This document shows positions 42,465 through 51,559 of a DNA stretch of 64,000 nucleotides, piece after piece. Below the pieces are notes generated by a model. That model was not told the DNA's origin and ran no database searches. It saw nothing but the letters and a program-made list of their open reading frames with translations. The number at the start of each line of letters is the position of its first letter. Within the stretch, counting starts at the first letter, position 1. This stretch comes from Planobispora longispora. GTDB lineage: Bacteria; Actinomycetota; Actinomycetes; Streptosporangiales; Streptosporangiaceae. The translations under genes and the position numbers were made by a program. The DNA is taken from NCBI RefSeq assembly GCF_016863135.1, contig NZ_BOOH01000015.1, positions 1 through 64,000 on the forward strand, in the 5' to 3' direction.

Positions 42465-43972
42465 CGTCGTTGCTCGGTGGCCGATACCGCTCCCTGGGGC
42501 GGATCGCCGCCGGCGGCATGGGCGAGGTGTGGCGGTGCCGGGACGAGCTGCTCGGCCGCGAGGTGGCCGTGAAGCTGCTCCGCCGGCACGTGGCGGCCGA
42601 CCCGCACTTCCGCGAGCGGTTCCGCGCCGAGGCGCGGATCGCCGCCGGGCTGGCCGACCCGGGCATCGCCCAGGTCTTCGACTACGGCGAGGACGGCGAT
42701 GTCGCCTACCTGGTGATGGAGCTGGTCTCCGGCGAGTCCCTGGCGAACATCCTGGCCCGCAACGGGAGCCTGAGCCCGGAGATCACTCTCGATGTGGTGC
42801 ACCAGGCCGCCAGGGGCCTGCACGCCGCGCACCGCTCGGGAATCGTCCACCGGGACATCAAGCCGGGGAACCTGCTGGTCACCGAGGACGGCGCCGTCAA
42901 AATCACTGACTTCGGGATCGCCCGGGCGCTGGAGGCGGCGCCCCTGACCCAGACGGGGACGGTGCTCGGCACCGCCCAGTACGTCAGCCCCGAGCAGGCG
43001 TCCGGCGCCGTCCTGTCCCCCGCCACCGACCTCTACTCGCTGGGCGTCGTGGCCTACGAGTGCCTGACCGGCCGCCCGCCGTTCGTCGCCGACAACCAGG
43101 TGGCGATCGCGCTGATGCACCTCAACGAGCCGCCGCCCGCGCTGCCCGAGAGCGTCCCGGCGGCGGTGCGCGACCTCGTCATGGCCTGCCTGTCCAAGGA
43201 TCCGGCCCGCCGCCCGGCGAGCTCCAGGGAACTGTCGGACCGGGCCTACGTGCTGCGCGAGTCGCTGGCCACCGCGGGCGCGGTGGAGCTGGGCATGCTC
43301 ACCGACCCCTCCGGGTGGCGGGCGGAGCCCGCGGGCGCCGCCGACCCCGCGGAGTTCACGGAGCTCGCGGGGCCGGGAGCCGGGCGGGCGGAGCACTCCC
43401 CGACGGAGGTGGCTCCCGCTCCGGGCCCGGCGACGCCGGTCCCGGGGTTCGGCGGCACGGCCGCGGACGTGGAGCACGGCTCCCGCACGGCGCGGGTTCC
43501 CCCCTCGCGGAGAGCCGGGCCCGCGCGGGCGGCCCCGAAGCGCGACAGGCTGCGGCGGAGGGGAGCGATCGTCGCGGCGGCGGCCGGATGCGCCGCCGCC
43601 GTCGGACTGGGCGCCCTGGTCCTGCAGGACCTGACCCGCCGGGGCGACGGCGCCGGGCCCGCGCAGCCGCTCACCCGGCTGACGCCGGCCGCCACGTCGC
43701 CCACGTCCAGGGCCACCAGGGGCAAGACGGCGCCGGCGACCCGGACGGCGGTCCCTGCGGTCACGTCCCCCCGCCCTTCGCCGTCGCCGTCGGCTACGGT
43801 AAGTAGGTCGGCCACGCCCACCACCGGGCCGACGCGAACGTCGCCGCCCCCGACCCCCACCCCGACCACTCCGACTCCCACCCCGACCACCCCGACGGTG
43901 ACGCAGAGCCCCACACCGACGACCGTCACCCCCGATCCCGGGGAAGCGACCCCGCCAAACGGGGAGACGTGA
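42461..43972 (+). CDS. pknA: Ser/Thr protein kinase PknA
   Basis: 503 aa. Kinase domain (8-270) with the Gly-loop GRIAAGGMGEV, Lys in VAVKLL, HRDIKPGNLL and DFGIAR, activation loop APLTQTGTVLGTAQYVSPEQ. One transmembrane helix (about 370-390) and an outside Thr/Pro tail of about 110 residues without PASTA repeats. Acts on FtsZ, Wag31 and other division targets in relatives. Linked by overlap to pbpA. Confidence 0.95.
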   Translation: MTSLLGGRYRSLGRIAAGGMGEVWRCRDELLGREVAVKLLRRHVAADPHFRERFRAEARIAAGLADPGIAQVFDYGEDGDVAYLVMELVSGESLANILARNGSLSPEITLDVVHQAARGLHAAHRSGIVHRDIKPGNLLVTEDGAVKITDFGIARALEAAPLTQTGTVLGTAQYVSPEQASGAVLSPATDLYSLGVVAYECLTGRPPFVADNQVAIALMHLNEPPPALPESVPAAVRDLVMACLSKDPARRPASSRELSDRAYVLRESLATAGAVELGMLTDPSGWRAEPAGAADPAEFTELAGPGAGRAEHSPTEVAPAPGPATPVPGFGGTAADVEHGSRTARVPPSRRAGPARAAPKRDRLRRRGAIVAAAAGCAAAVGLGALVLQDLTRRGDGAGPAQPLTRLTPAATSPTSRATRGKTAPATRTAVPAVTSPRPSPSPSATVSRSATPTTGPTRTSPPPTPTPTTPTPTPTTPTVTQSPTPTTVTPDPGEATPPNGET

Positions 43973-44054
43973 TGCGTCATGGGGTCGATGATGGACACCG
44001 GTGGCCCGAGAGCCCACCGGCACCCAAGATGAACGGTAAGGGACAGTGCAGGAA

Positions 44055-45929
44055 ATGACTCAGCCCCGACGCCTCGGCGATCGCTACGAGCTTGACGGCG
44101 TCGTCGGCCGTGGCGGCATGGCCGAGGTGTATCGCGCACGGGACCTCCGGTTGGACCGGATCGTCGCGATCAAGACCCTCCGCGCGGACCTGGCCAGGGA
44201 CCACACCTTCCAAGCACGTTTCCGCCGGGAGGCGCAGTCCGCCGCGTCACTGAACCACCCGTCCATCGTCGCGGTCTACGACACGGGCGAGGACACCTCC
44301 GAGGGCGCCCCCGTGCCCTACATCGTCATGGAGTACGTCGACGGCAGCACCCTGCGCGACCTGCTGCGCAACGACCGCCGGCTGCTGCCCGAGCGCGCGG
44401 CCGAGCTGGTCGACGGGATCCTGCGGGCGCTGGACTACAGCCACCGCGGCGGCATCGTCCACCGGGACATCAAGCCGGCGAACATCATGATCACCCGCAA
44501 CGGCGACGTCAAGGTCATGGACTTCGGCATCGCCCGCGCGATGGCCGACTCGGCCGCGACCATGACCCAGACCGCGCAGGTCATCGGCACCGCCCAGTAC
44601 CTCTCGCCGGAGCAGGCCCGCGGTGAGCGGGTCGACGCCCGCAGCGACATCTACTCCACCGGCTGCGTGCTGTACGAGCTGCTGACCGGCCACCCGCCGT
44701 TCACCGGCGACTCCCCCGTGGCGATCGCCTACCAGCACGTGCGGGAGAACCCGATCCCGCCCTCGCAGATCGACCGGGAGATCCCCGCGTGGGCCGACGC
44801 CATCGTGCTCAAGGCGATGGCGAAGGACCCCGGTCAGCGCTACCAGAGCGCAGGGGAGATGCGAGCCGACCTCCAGCGGGCGCTGTCGGGCATGCCGATG
44901 GACGCCCAGACCATGGCGCTGGCCAGCAACTACGGCGCGGCCACCCAGACCCTGAACCAGCAGCCGACGCAGGTGGGGGTCCCCGGCGGCTCGATGACGC
45001 AGCGCACCACCGCCGTCCCGCCGTACGACTACGGTCCCGAGGAGGGCGGGCGTCCGGAGCGCGGGCGCAGGCGCCAGCAGAGCGGCGGCGGCAACGCGGT
45101 CAAGACCGCCGCGTGGATCCTGATCCCGCTCCTGGTCATCGGCGCCTTCATCGGCGCGGGCTACATGTTCCTGAGCTCCCCCGGAACGCCGACCGGCGGG
45201 GGCAAGGTGGCGATCCCGGACCTGGTCTCCCAGACGGAGAAGTCGGCCACCGACACCCTCGAAGGGCTGAACCTGAAGGTCAAGAAGACCCAGGAGTTCA
45301 GCGACGAGCAGCCGTCGGGCGCGGTCATCGAGACCAAGCCGGCGGCCGGCACCGAGGTGGAGAAGGGCAGCGAGGTCGAACTCGTCATCTCCAAGGGCGT
45401 GGAGAAGGTGAAGGTGCCCGAGGTGGTCAACAAGACCGTCGAAGAGGCCCAGGCCGAGCTGGAGGCCGCCGGTCTCAAGGCGAGCCTGCAGACCAAGCCG
45501 TCCGCCCGCAAGCAGGGCGTCGTCTTCGAGACCGACCCCCCGGCGGGCAAGCGGGTCAACAAGGGCAGCACGGTGCGGATCTACGTCCCCGCCGAGGCCC
45601 AGGAGGTGCCCTCCGTCCTCGGCTACGACGTCGAGGAGGCCAAGGGCATGCTTGAGGAGCTGGGCTTCCGGGTCCGGGTCATCGAGCAGCCGAGCACCGA
45701 GCCCGAGGGCACCGTGCTCAACCAGACTCCGCCCGCCGGATCGAAGCTCCAGCCGAACACCACGATCAGGCTGACCGTGTCCACCGGGGAGGCTCCGCTC
45801 CCGACCGAGCAGCCGACCCAGGATCCGTTCCCGACCGAGACCCCGCCGTCGCAGGACCCGTTCCCGACCGACGAGCCGACCAGCGAGGAGCCTCCGCCGA
45901 TCGACGACCCCAGCGGCGAGAACGGCTGA
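44055..45929 (+). CDS. pknB: PASTA-domain Ser/Thr protein kinase PknB
   Basis: 624 aa from ATG 44055 (GTG 44046 is possible). Kinase domain (10-275) with HRDIKPANIM, DFGIARA and the activation loop (TMTQTAQVIGTAQYLSPEQ); transmembrane helix about 355-377; three PASTA domains (about 385-585) that bind lipid II or muropeptides, and a Pro/Thr/Asp tail. Three repeats is one fewer than in mycobacterial PknB. Probably links outside wall signals to wall synthesis through the operon. It starts 82 bases after pknA and ends with a strong hairpin. Confidence 0.96.
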   Translation: MTQPRRLGDRYELDGVVGRGGMAEVYRARDLRLDRIVAIKTLRADLARDHTFQARFRREAQSAASLNHPSIVAVYDTGEDTSEGAPVPYIVMEYVDGSTLRDLLRNDRRLLPERAAELVDGILRALDYSHRGGIVHRDIKPANIMITRNGDVKVMDFGIARAMADSAATMTQTAQVIGTAQYLSPEQARGERVDARSDIYSTGCVLYELLTGHPPFTGDSPVAIAYQHVRENPIPPSQIDREIPAWADAIVLKAMAKDPGQRYQSAGEMRADLQRALSGMPMDAQTMALASNYGAATQTLNQQPTQVGVPGGSMTQRTTAVPPYDYGPEEGGRPERGRRRQQSGGGNAVKTAAWILIPLLVIGAFIGAGYMFLSSPGTPTGGGKVAIPDLVSQTEKSATDTLEGLNLKVKKTQEFSDEQPSGAVIETKPAAGTEVEKGSEVELVISKGVEKVKVPEVVNKTVEEAQAELEAAGLKASLQTKPSARKQGVVFETDPPAGKRVNKGSTVRIYVPAEAQEVPSVLGYDVEEAKGMLEELGFRVRVIEQPSTEPEGTVLNQTPPAGSKLQPNTTIRLTVSTGEAPLPTEQPTQDPFPTETPPSQDPFPTDEPTSEEPPPIDDPSGENG

Positions 45930-45949
45930 TCATCGCGAGCAGCGCACCT

Positions 45950-45980
45950 GACAGGGCCCCGCCGACGGCGGGGCCCTGTC
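45950..45980 (+). terminator. Terminator hairpin after pknB
   Basis: Perfect 14-bp stem (45950-45963 with 45967-45980) and a three-base loop, 20 bases after the stop. No T-run follows, but the strength and position make it the end of the PASTA-kinase operon. Confidence 0.85.
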
Positions 45981-45983
45981 GCG

Positions 45984-46035
45984 TTGAAACCGCGGTCTCG
46001 CTTGAAACCGTGGTCTCGCTTGAAACCGCAGCCCC
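45984..46035. repeat. 18-bp direct repeats between pknB and pabA
   Basis: TTGAAACCG(C/T)GGTCTCGC repeats at 45984 and 46002, with a partial third at 46020. Confidence 0.85.
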
Positions 46036-46079
46036 GCGCGTGGGGTCCGGGCGTGAGCCCCGGGCCCGGACATGGAAGA

Positions 46080-46116
46080 AGCCCTTCCGCCACTCGGGGG
46101 CAATGGCGGAAGGGCT
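46080..46116 (-). terminator. Terminator hairpin after the amidotransferase gene
   Basis: Perfect 13-bp stem (46080-46092 with 46104-46116), 11-base loop, followed on the minus strand by TCTTCC. About 25 bases after the stop of the amidotransferase. Confidence 0.85.
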
Positions 46117-46139
46117 CACTGGTTAGTCGTTCAGAGCGT

Positions 46140-46742
46140 TCACGGTGTTACACGATTTTTTTCCGGCTGGTTTCCGAGGCGTTCCAGCCAGTTTCCGAGC
46201 AGCCGGTGGCCGTGCTCGGAGATCACCGACTCGGGGTGGAACTGCACGCCCTCGACCGGGGCCGTGCGGTGGCGCAGTCCCATGACGATCCCGTCCGCCG
46301 TGGTCGCGGTGACCTCCAGGTCCGGCGGCACCGTCTCGGGCAGTACGGCCAGCGAGTGGTAGCGGGTCATGGTGACCGGAGACGGCAGCCCGGCGAAGAC
46401 GCCGCGTCCGTCGTGGACGATCGCGCTCGTCCGGCCGTGCATCAGCTCGGGGGCCCGCGTCACGGTCGCGCCGTGGGCCACCGCGATCGCCTGGTGCCCG
46501 AGGCAGACGCCGAGCAGCGGCAGGCCGCGGCGCTCGCAGTAGCCGACGAGGGGGACGCTCACGCCCGCCTCCTCCGGGGTTCCCGGACCGGGGCTGACCA
46601 GGACTCCGTCGAAGCCGGCCGCGTCCTCGACGGCGACGGCGTCGCGGGGCCGTACGTCGCATTCCGCGCCGAGCTCGCGCAGATACTGCACGATGGTGTG
46701 GACGAAACTGTCATGGTTGTCCACGACGAGGACGCGGCTCAT
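46140..46742 (-). CDS. pabA: Class I glutamine amidotransferase, PabA/TrpG type
   Basis: 200 aa from ATG 46742. Class I glutamine amidotransferase triad: Cys in GVCLGHQA, His and Glu in FHPES. It supplies ammonia to aminodeoxychorismate synthase (folate) or anthranilate synthase (tryptophan); the gene is alone here, so the product cannot be decided, and it may be amphibolic as in Bacillus. Convergent with pknB. Confidence 0.92.
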   Translation of the reverse strand: MSRVLVVDNHDSFVHTIVQYLRELGAECDVRPRDAVAVEDAAGFDGVLVSPGPGTPEEAGVSVPLVGYCERRGLPLLGVCLGHQAIAVAHGATVTRAPELMHGRTSAIVHDGRGVFAGLPSPVTMTRYHSLAVLPETVPPDLEVTATTADGIVMGLRHRTAPVEGVQFHPESVISEHGHRLLGNWLERLGNQPEKNRVTP

Positions 46743-46891
46743 CGTCTGCCCCCCGATGAACATCCCCGCGGGATCGCCATGTCCCGCTTGTGCCGACTAT
46801 CCTTACTGCGGTCTTCGCTTACCAGCGACTACGCTAGCTGACAGAACCTGCGCACGTCCGGATCGCGCAGGGTTGACGCAGGAGAACCCCA

Positions 46892-47140
46892 GTGCCCAAG
46901 CCCAAGGCTCGCAAGAAGGCGGTCTACACCCCGCCGCCGACGTCCACCAAGCAGATCAAGGTGAGCCCCCGCTGGCTGGCACCGGTCATGGTGGCCTCCT
47001 GGGTCATCGGCATCCTCTGGATCGCCACCTACTACGTCGCACCGAGCGCGCCCTTCATCGGCACTCTGCGTGACTGGAACCTGCTGGTCGGGTTCGTGTT
47101 CATCATCTTCGGTGTGGTTCTCTCCACCCGCTGGCGTTAG
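46892..47140 (+). CDS. crgA: Cell-division protein CrgA
   Basis: 82 aa from GTG 46892 (GGAG eight bases upstream). Basic N-terminus, two transmembrane helices (about 29-49 and 61-80). CrgA binds FtsZ, FtsI and CwsA and coordinates septum growth (known in Streptomyces and mycobacteria). In line with the PASTA-kinase operon neighbourhood, but on its own promoter and hairpin. Confidence 0.94.
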   Translation: MPKPKARKKAVYTPPPTSTKQIKVSPRWLAPVMVASWVIGILWIATYYVAPSAPFIGTLRDWNLLVGFVFIIFGVVLSTRWR

Positions 47141-47156
47141 GTCTTTCCACAGACAT

Positions 47157-47189
47157 ATCCACACCCTGGGGAAGCATCAGGGTGTGGAT
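47157..47189. terminator. Shared terminator between crgA and the rhomboid gene
   Basis: Perfect 12-bp stem (47157-47168 with 47178-47189), nine-base loop. It lies 17 bases after crgA and its right arm reaches the first base of the rhomboid stop codon, so it can serve both strands. Confidence 0.8.
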
Positions 47190-48088
47190 CAGCCGCGGTA
47201 TCCATAGAAATCTGGAATGCCGTGGAAGTCGTTGAAGACGAACGGCGGCAGCAGCAGGACCATGGCGATCAGCACCAGCAGGACGGCCGCGCACCCGGCC
47301 CACTGGACCGCGTTGCGGTTCCTGGCCGGGGCGTAGACGAGGATCGCGCTGACGACCGCGCCGATGACCAGGCCCCCGAGGTGGCCCTGCCAGCTGATGC
47401 CGGGGATGGTGAAAGTGATCACCACGTTGAGGCCGATCAGCCAGATCACGCCGCGGACGTCGTAGCCGAGCCGCCTGCCGACCACGAACAGCGCGCCGAA
47501 CAGGCCGTAGATGGCTCCCGAGGCGCCCACGACGGGAGCCGCGGACAGCAGGTAGACCGCGACGGAGCCGCCGAGCGCGGACAGCAGGTAGAGCGCCAGG
47601 AACCGGGCGGAGCCGAGTCTGCGCTCCAGCTCGGGGCCGATGGCGTAGAGCGCCCACATGTTGAACAGGATGTGGGTGAGCGCGAACCCGCCGCTGCTCA
47701 GCGGCGAGTGCAGGAAGGCGCCGGTGATCAGGCGCCACCACTCGTGGCGGTAGGCGACGAAGCCCGCTTCCATCGCGAAGCGGCTCACCACCTGCTGGGT
47801 GGCGATCGTCTCGACGAAGTAGGCCAGGACGTTGACGATCAGCAGCGCCCAGGTGACCCGGGGCGCGGCGACGGCGCCGCCGCCGAAGACGGACCGCGCC
47901 TGACGTACCGACTTGTTGCCCTCGGCCACGCACTCGGGGCACTGGAAGCCGACCGAGGCGTCGCGCATGCAGTCGGGGCAGATGGGCCGCTCGCAGCGCT
48001 GGCAGCGCACGTGGGCCTCGCGGTCGGGATGGCGGTAACAGGTGGGAACGGCCTGCGTGCCGGGCTCGCCGGGCGGCTGGCTGGTCAT
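47189..48088 (-). CDS. Rhomboid intramembrane serine protease with zinc-finger start
   Basis: 299 aa. Six or seven transmembrane segments with the catalytic Ser in GASGAIYG and His in WQGHLGGL. Residues 16-60 form a B-box-like zinc finger (CYRHP, CQRCERPICPDCM, CPEC) on the inside. This fusion is common in actinobacterial rhomboids. It would cut transmembrane substrates at the membrane; targets unknown. Next to crgA and the cyclophilin gene. Confidence 0.94.
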   Translation of the reverse strand: MTSQPPGEPGTQAVPTCYRHPDREAHVRCQRCERPICPDCMRDASVGFQCPECVAEGNKSVRQARSVFGGGAVAAPRVTWALLIVNVLAYFVETIATQQVVSRFAMEAGFVAYRHEWWRLITGAFLHSPLSSGGFALTHILFNMWALYAIGPELERRLGSARFLALYLLSALGGSVAVYLLSAAPVVGASGAIYGLFGALFVVGRRLGYDVRGVIWLIGLNVVITFTIPGISWQGHLGGLVIGAVVSAILVYAPARNRNAVQWAGCAAVLLVLIAMVLLLPPFVFNDFHGIPDFYGYRG

Positions 48089-48223
48089 GGCGTCTCGGTG
48101 GCCCCTTCGACCGTGCTTGTCTCGCTGCCCACCCTATGCAGAACATCGCCCGCCCGTGCGTGCGTGATGCGGGGCCGTACGGCGGACGCGACGGGAGGTC
48201 CGTACGGCATGCCCCGGGGGCGC

Positions 48224-48259
48224 CCGTGCGGCGGCCAGGCGCGGATGGCCGCCGCACGG
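48224..48259 (-). terminator. Hairpin after the cyclophilin gene
   Basis: Perfect 14-bp stem (48224-48237 with 48246-48259), eight-base loop, about 40 bases past the cyclophilin stop. A 16-bp direct repeat (TCCCGGACCGGATCAG at 48269 and 48285) lies between the hairpin and the stop, overlapping the stop codon. Confidence 0.75.
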
Positions 48260-48296
48260 ACAGGTCGCTCCCGGACCGGATCAGTCCCGGACCGGA

Positions 48297-48833
48297 TCAG
48301 CCCTGGACGCGGTCGACGGTGACCGACTCCAGCACGACCGGGTCGATCGGGCGGTCCCGGCCGTCGGTCGGGGTCTTGGCGATGGCGTCGACGACCTCCT
48401 GGCCCTCGACGACCTCACCGAAGATGGTGTGCCGGCCGTTCAGGTGCGGCGTGGGCACGACGGTGATGAAGAACTGCGAGCCGTTGGTGCCGCGGCCCAT
48501 CTGGATGCCGGCGTTGGCCATGGCCAGCAGGTAGGGACGGTTGAAGTAGAGGTCCGGGCTGATCTCGTCGTCGAACTTGTAGCCCGGGCCGCCGATGCCC
48601 TGGCCCAGCGGGTCGCCGCCCTGGATCATGAAGCCGGAGATGACGCGGTGGAAGACGGTGCCGTCGTAGAGCTTGGCGGTGGTCTTCTCGCCGGTCTCGG
48701 GGTGGGTCCACTCCCGGGCGCCCTCGGCCAGTTCGACGAAGTTGCGCACGGTCTTGGGCGCTTGGTTCGGGAAGAGCTCGACCTTCACGGTGCCGCGGTT
48801 GGTGTTCAGGGTCGCGATCAGCTTCTCAGCCAC
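48297..48833 (-). CDS. ppiA: Peptidyl-prolyl cis-trans isomerase, cyclophilin type
   Basis: 178 aa. Cyclophilin with FHRVISGFMIQGGDP (Arg and Phe of the active site), GSQFFIT and HTIFGEV; the Trp that binds cyclosporin is replaced by His as in some bacterial forms. Cytoplasmic; no signal peptide. It assists protein folding around prolines. Usual companion of crgA and pknB in actinomycetes. Confidence 0.95.
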   Translation of the reverse strand: MAEKLIATLNTNRGTVKVELFPNQAPKTVRNFVELAEGAREWTHPETGEKTTAKLYDGTVFHRVISGFMIQGGDPLGQGIGGPGYKFDDEISPDLYFNRPYLLAMANAGIQMGRGTNGSQFFITVVPTPHLNGRHTIFGEVVEGQEVVDAIAKTPTDGRDRPIDPVVLESVTVDRVQG

Positions 48834-49013
48834 GATCGGAGTGCCCCCTTCAGACGATCAGGCAAAGCCTGTACAAGGCGCTGCTTTTGTGGTGTTTTGA
48901 TAACTACGGCCGTCACCGGCCCACCCAGCATCCTCCCACGGCTGGTCATGATTGAGCCGCTTTCGAGCGGGAAGGGGTGCCTGCGGGGCCCCAACGACAG
49001 GGGAGGAGTTGCT

Positions 49014-49592
49014 GTGCCTCTTGCACTATTCGGAAAGCGCCGCACCACCATGATGGTTCCTCAGACACGACTGCGCCTGGCCAAGACCCAGGTGAGGAAC
49101 GCCGCTGAACGTGTCGGTCCGATGGCCGCCCACGCACGTGAGGCGGCCCGTCACGCGGCCAACGAAAGGATCATCGACGCCCGTGGGTGGGCAGCACCCA
49201 GGCTAGACGCTGCGGCCCACGCATTCGAGGACCAACTCGCGCCGAGAATCACCGCGATGTTGTCCCAGGCGGCGTCGAGGGTTGACCCCAACCCTCAGCG
49301 TTCCCGGAGATGGCCGATGCTCCTGCTGCTCACCGGCCTCGCGGCGGGCGCCGCCGGTGTCGCGATGTACCGCAAGAACGCGGGACAGTGGAGCGACTCC
49401 GTGAAGGGCAGCGCCGCCGACGCGTCCCACTGGGTGAGCGACAAGGCCCGGACCGCCGCGGACAAGGTCTCCGGCGCGGCCGGTGGCATCAAGAACAGGG
49501 CCGAGGAGTTCGGGCACAAGGCCGACCCCTCGTCCGACGAGTTCGGCAACAAGATCAGCACCGAGACGAGCCAGGCGTCCAGGAACATCTGA
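49014..49592 (+). CDS. YtxH-like membrane protein
   Basis: 192 aa from GTG 49014 (GGGAGGAG at 49001-49008). A helical Arg/Ala-rich part (1-95), one transmembrane segment (about 100-118) and an amphipathic Ala/Lys/Ser/Asp tail (120-192) with 11-residue-like periodicity. The function is not known; YtxH-type proteins affect envelope stress or cell separation in some bacteria. ATG 49049 is an alternative start. No coding partner. Confidence 0.8.
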   Translation: MPLALFGKRRTTMMVPQTRLRLAKTQVRNAAERVGPMAAHAREAARHAANERIIDARGWAAPRLDAAAHAFEDQLAPRITAMLSQAASRVDPNPQRSRRWPMLLLLTGLAAGAAGVAMYRKNAGQWSDSVKGSAADASHWVSDKARTAADKVSGAAGGIKNRAEEFGHKADPSSDEFGNKISTETSQASRNI

Positions 49593-49663
49593 CCTGCCGC
49601 GGTTCATCGGGTACGGCCCGCGCCCCGTCGGCGCGGGCCGTACCCGTCTCCGGCGGCGCGGTG

Positions 49664-49701
49664 TTGACGTTTGTACCAAGCGCTTGTTAGAACGTGTTCC
49701 C
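49664..49701 (+). promoter_or_regulatory. TetR/KstR-like operator promoter
   Basis: TTGACG (49664-49669), 17-bp spacer, TTAGAA (49687-49692). A palindrome CAAGCGCTTG (49677-49686) fills the spacer end, and TAGAACGTGTTCCC (49688-49701) matches the KstR half-site form AACNNGTT. So at least one TetR-family repressor would cover this promoter. The promoter serves the CrtC/AttH-like gene 18 bases further on. Confidence 0.62.
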
Positions 49702-49718
49702 CGGACCGAGGAGCACGG

Positions 49719-50825
49719 ATGACGCTGTCACCCCTCGACGACTACCCCGTCCACCAGTCGCCCAATGTGATGCGGCACGTCACGACGTCGGACCGCAATT
49801 TCTACGATCGGTACTATTTCAACTGCCACGCCTGCTCCGACGAGCTGATGCTCATCATCGGCGTCGGCCAGTACCCCAACCTCGGCGTCACCGACGCCTT
49901 CGCCTGCGTGCGCTACCGGGACACCCACCGGGTCGTCCGGGCCTCCCGCGAGCTCGGCGACGACCGGATGAACACCGAGATCGGCCCGTTCCGGGTCGAG
50001 GTCATCGAGGGCCTGCGGAAGCTGCGGGTCGTGCTCGACCCCACCGAGCACGGGCTCTCCTACGATCTGACCTGGGAGGGCACGATCCCGGCGACCCTGG
50101 AGCCGCGCCACTTCGTGCGCTGGCAGGAACGCGTCGTCTTCGACTCCTCCCGGATGGCGCAGACCGGGCTGTGGAGCGGGCACATCATGCTCGGCGACGA
50201 ACGGATCGAGGTCACCCCCGACCGGTGGAAGGGCACCCGCGACCGCTCCTGGGGCGTCCGCCCCGTGGGCGAGCCGGAGCCCCCCGGCATCCAGGTGAAG
50301 AACCCCGGGACGTTCTACTGGCTCTACGCGCCCATGCAGTTCGACGACCACGCCATCCTCTGCATCATCCAGGAGGACGACAAGGGCCGCCGCCTGCTGG
50401 AGGAGGCGGTCCGGGTGTGGGGGTTCGGCTCCCCGCGCGAGGGCGAGCAGGAGTATCTCGGACGTCCCGAGTACCGCCCCGTGTACGCGGAGGGCACCCG
50501 GGACGTGCGCGAGGCGACCATCTCCTTCGCCCCGCCGGGCGGCAAGCCCTTCGACGTGCACTGCACCCCGGTCCTCCCGGTGCACCTGATGGCGGGCACC
50601 GGATATGGCCTGGAACCGGATTGGAAGCACGGCATGTACCAGGGGCCCGGCCCGGTGGTGCAGGGCGTCGTCTACACCCTCCCGCAGGACGCCGACCGCC
50701 TGTGGGGCATGGTCGACTCGGTCGGCCGCTTCGAGTACGACGACCCGTCGGGCTCGCACCAGATCGGACACGGCCTCTACGAATACTGGGCGCTGGGCCC
50801 GCACCCGTCCTTCCCCGAAGCCTGA
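49719..50825 (+). CDS. CrtC/AttH lipocalin-fold protein, function uncertain
   Basis: 368 aa from ATG 49719 (GAGGAG at 49708). Two consecutive lipocalin-like domains with many beta-strands; pattern resembles the AttH/CrtC (hydroxyneurosporene synthase) superfamily, often annotated as DUF7064/7065. No signal peptide. Such proteins occur beside lipid or steroid degradation genes in actinomycetes, and a KstR-like site lies in its promoter, so a role in hydrophobic ligand handling or hydration is proposed (inference). The true reaction is unknown. Confidence 0.75.
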   Translation: MTLSPLDDYPVHQSPNVMRHVTTSDRNFYDRYYFNCHACSDELMLIIGVGQYPNLGVTDAFACVRYRDTHRVVRASRELGDDRMNTEIGPFRVEVIEGLRKLRVVLDPTEHGLSYDLTWEGTIPATLEPRHFVRWQERVVFDSSRMAQTGLWSGHIMLGDERIEVTPDRWKGTRDRSWGVRPVGEPEPPGIQVKNPGTFYWLYAPMQFDDHAILCIIQEDDKGRRLLEEAVRVWGFGSPREGEQEYLGRPEYRPVYAEGTRDVREATISFAPPGGKPFDVHCTPVLPVHLMAGTGYGLEPDWKHGMYQGPGPVVQGVVYTLPQDADRLWGMVDSVGRFEYDDPSGSHQIGHGLYEYWALGPHPSFPEA

Positions 50826-50951
50826 TCCCGGTCCGCCCGGGAACCGCGAGCCCGGAACCGCGGACCCGGGATCAGTGAGCCCGGAGCCTCCGGCCCGGGT
50901 TCACGCGCGGGGCCGTACCGTCCCCCTCCGGTACGGCTCCGCGCGGCGGGG

Positions 50952-51464
50952 CTAGTCCCGCCCCGACTCCGGCACCGGCACCGGCGCGGCACAGGTGACG
51001 GAGACGTCCCCGGCGAACTTCTCGGCGGACTCTCCGGCCACCGGAGGCTCACCCGGCGCAGCCGGAAGGACCCGGGCCCTCTCGACGCCCTCCGGCAGGT
51101 CCTCCGGCCGCAGCCCGGCGCCCTCCGGCCCGGCGATCAGCACCTTCCCCTCCAGGATCTCGGCCGGCTCCGGCCGTTCGCCGGGGACGGGCCGCTCGGA
51201 GTCCGACCCTCCGGCCTCACCGGCCTTCCCGATCTCTTCCTTGAGCCTCTCGGCGAGTTCCCCGGCCTCGGCGTCGGTGAGTTCGCGCACCGTGACGGTG
51301 GGCTTGTCCGCGCCCGCCTCACAGACGACACTGACGATCTTCCCCTTCTCCGGGGAGCCCGGAGGAGCCGGAGTCTCGGGGGTGTCGGCGCTGGCCGCGC
51401 CGCTCAAGGTCGCCATCAGCGCACCGGCGGTCAACACCGCGGTGGCGAGGATGCGGATCCGCAT
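50952..51464 (-). CDS. Small secreted protein, unknown function
   Basis: 170 aa from ATG 51464 (AAGGAG upstream). Signal peptide 1-26 (AASA/DT), then a Pro/Glu/Gly-rich domain with two Cys residues (VVCEAG near residue 48 and VTCAAP near 158) that may form a disulfide. Weak similarity to no family that I can name. Divergent from the response regulator downstream, which may control it. Confidence 0.72.
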   Translation of the reverse strand: MRIRILATAVLTAGALMATLSGAASADTPETPAPPGSPEKGKIVSVVCEAGADKPTVTVRELTDAEAGELAERLKEEIGKAGEAGGSDSERPVPGERPEPAEILEGKVLIAGPEGAGLRPEDLPEGVERARVLPAAPGEPPVAGESAEKFAGDVSVTCAAPVPVPESGRD

Positions 51465-51559
51465 GATCGATTCTCCTTGATCGGTATGGATCGGTATGGA
51501 TCGGCCGTGCATCGGTCGTGGACCGGTCAGCCGTACACTCCCGCGCGGTACCTGAAGTG

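Noticed and set aside
46140-46763. Assigning the amidotransferase firmly to tryptophan synthesis (trpG)
   Set aside because: No trpE or pabB neighbour; the orphan gene in this actinobacterial context is more often pabA, and the reaction cannot be decided from sequence.
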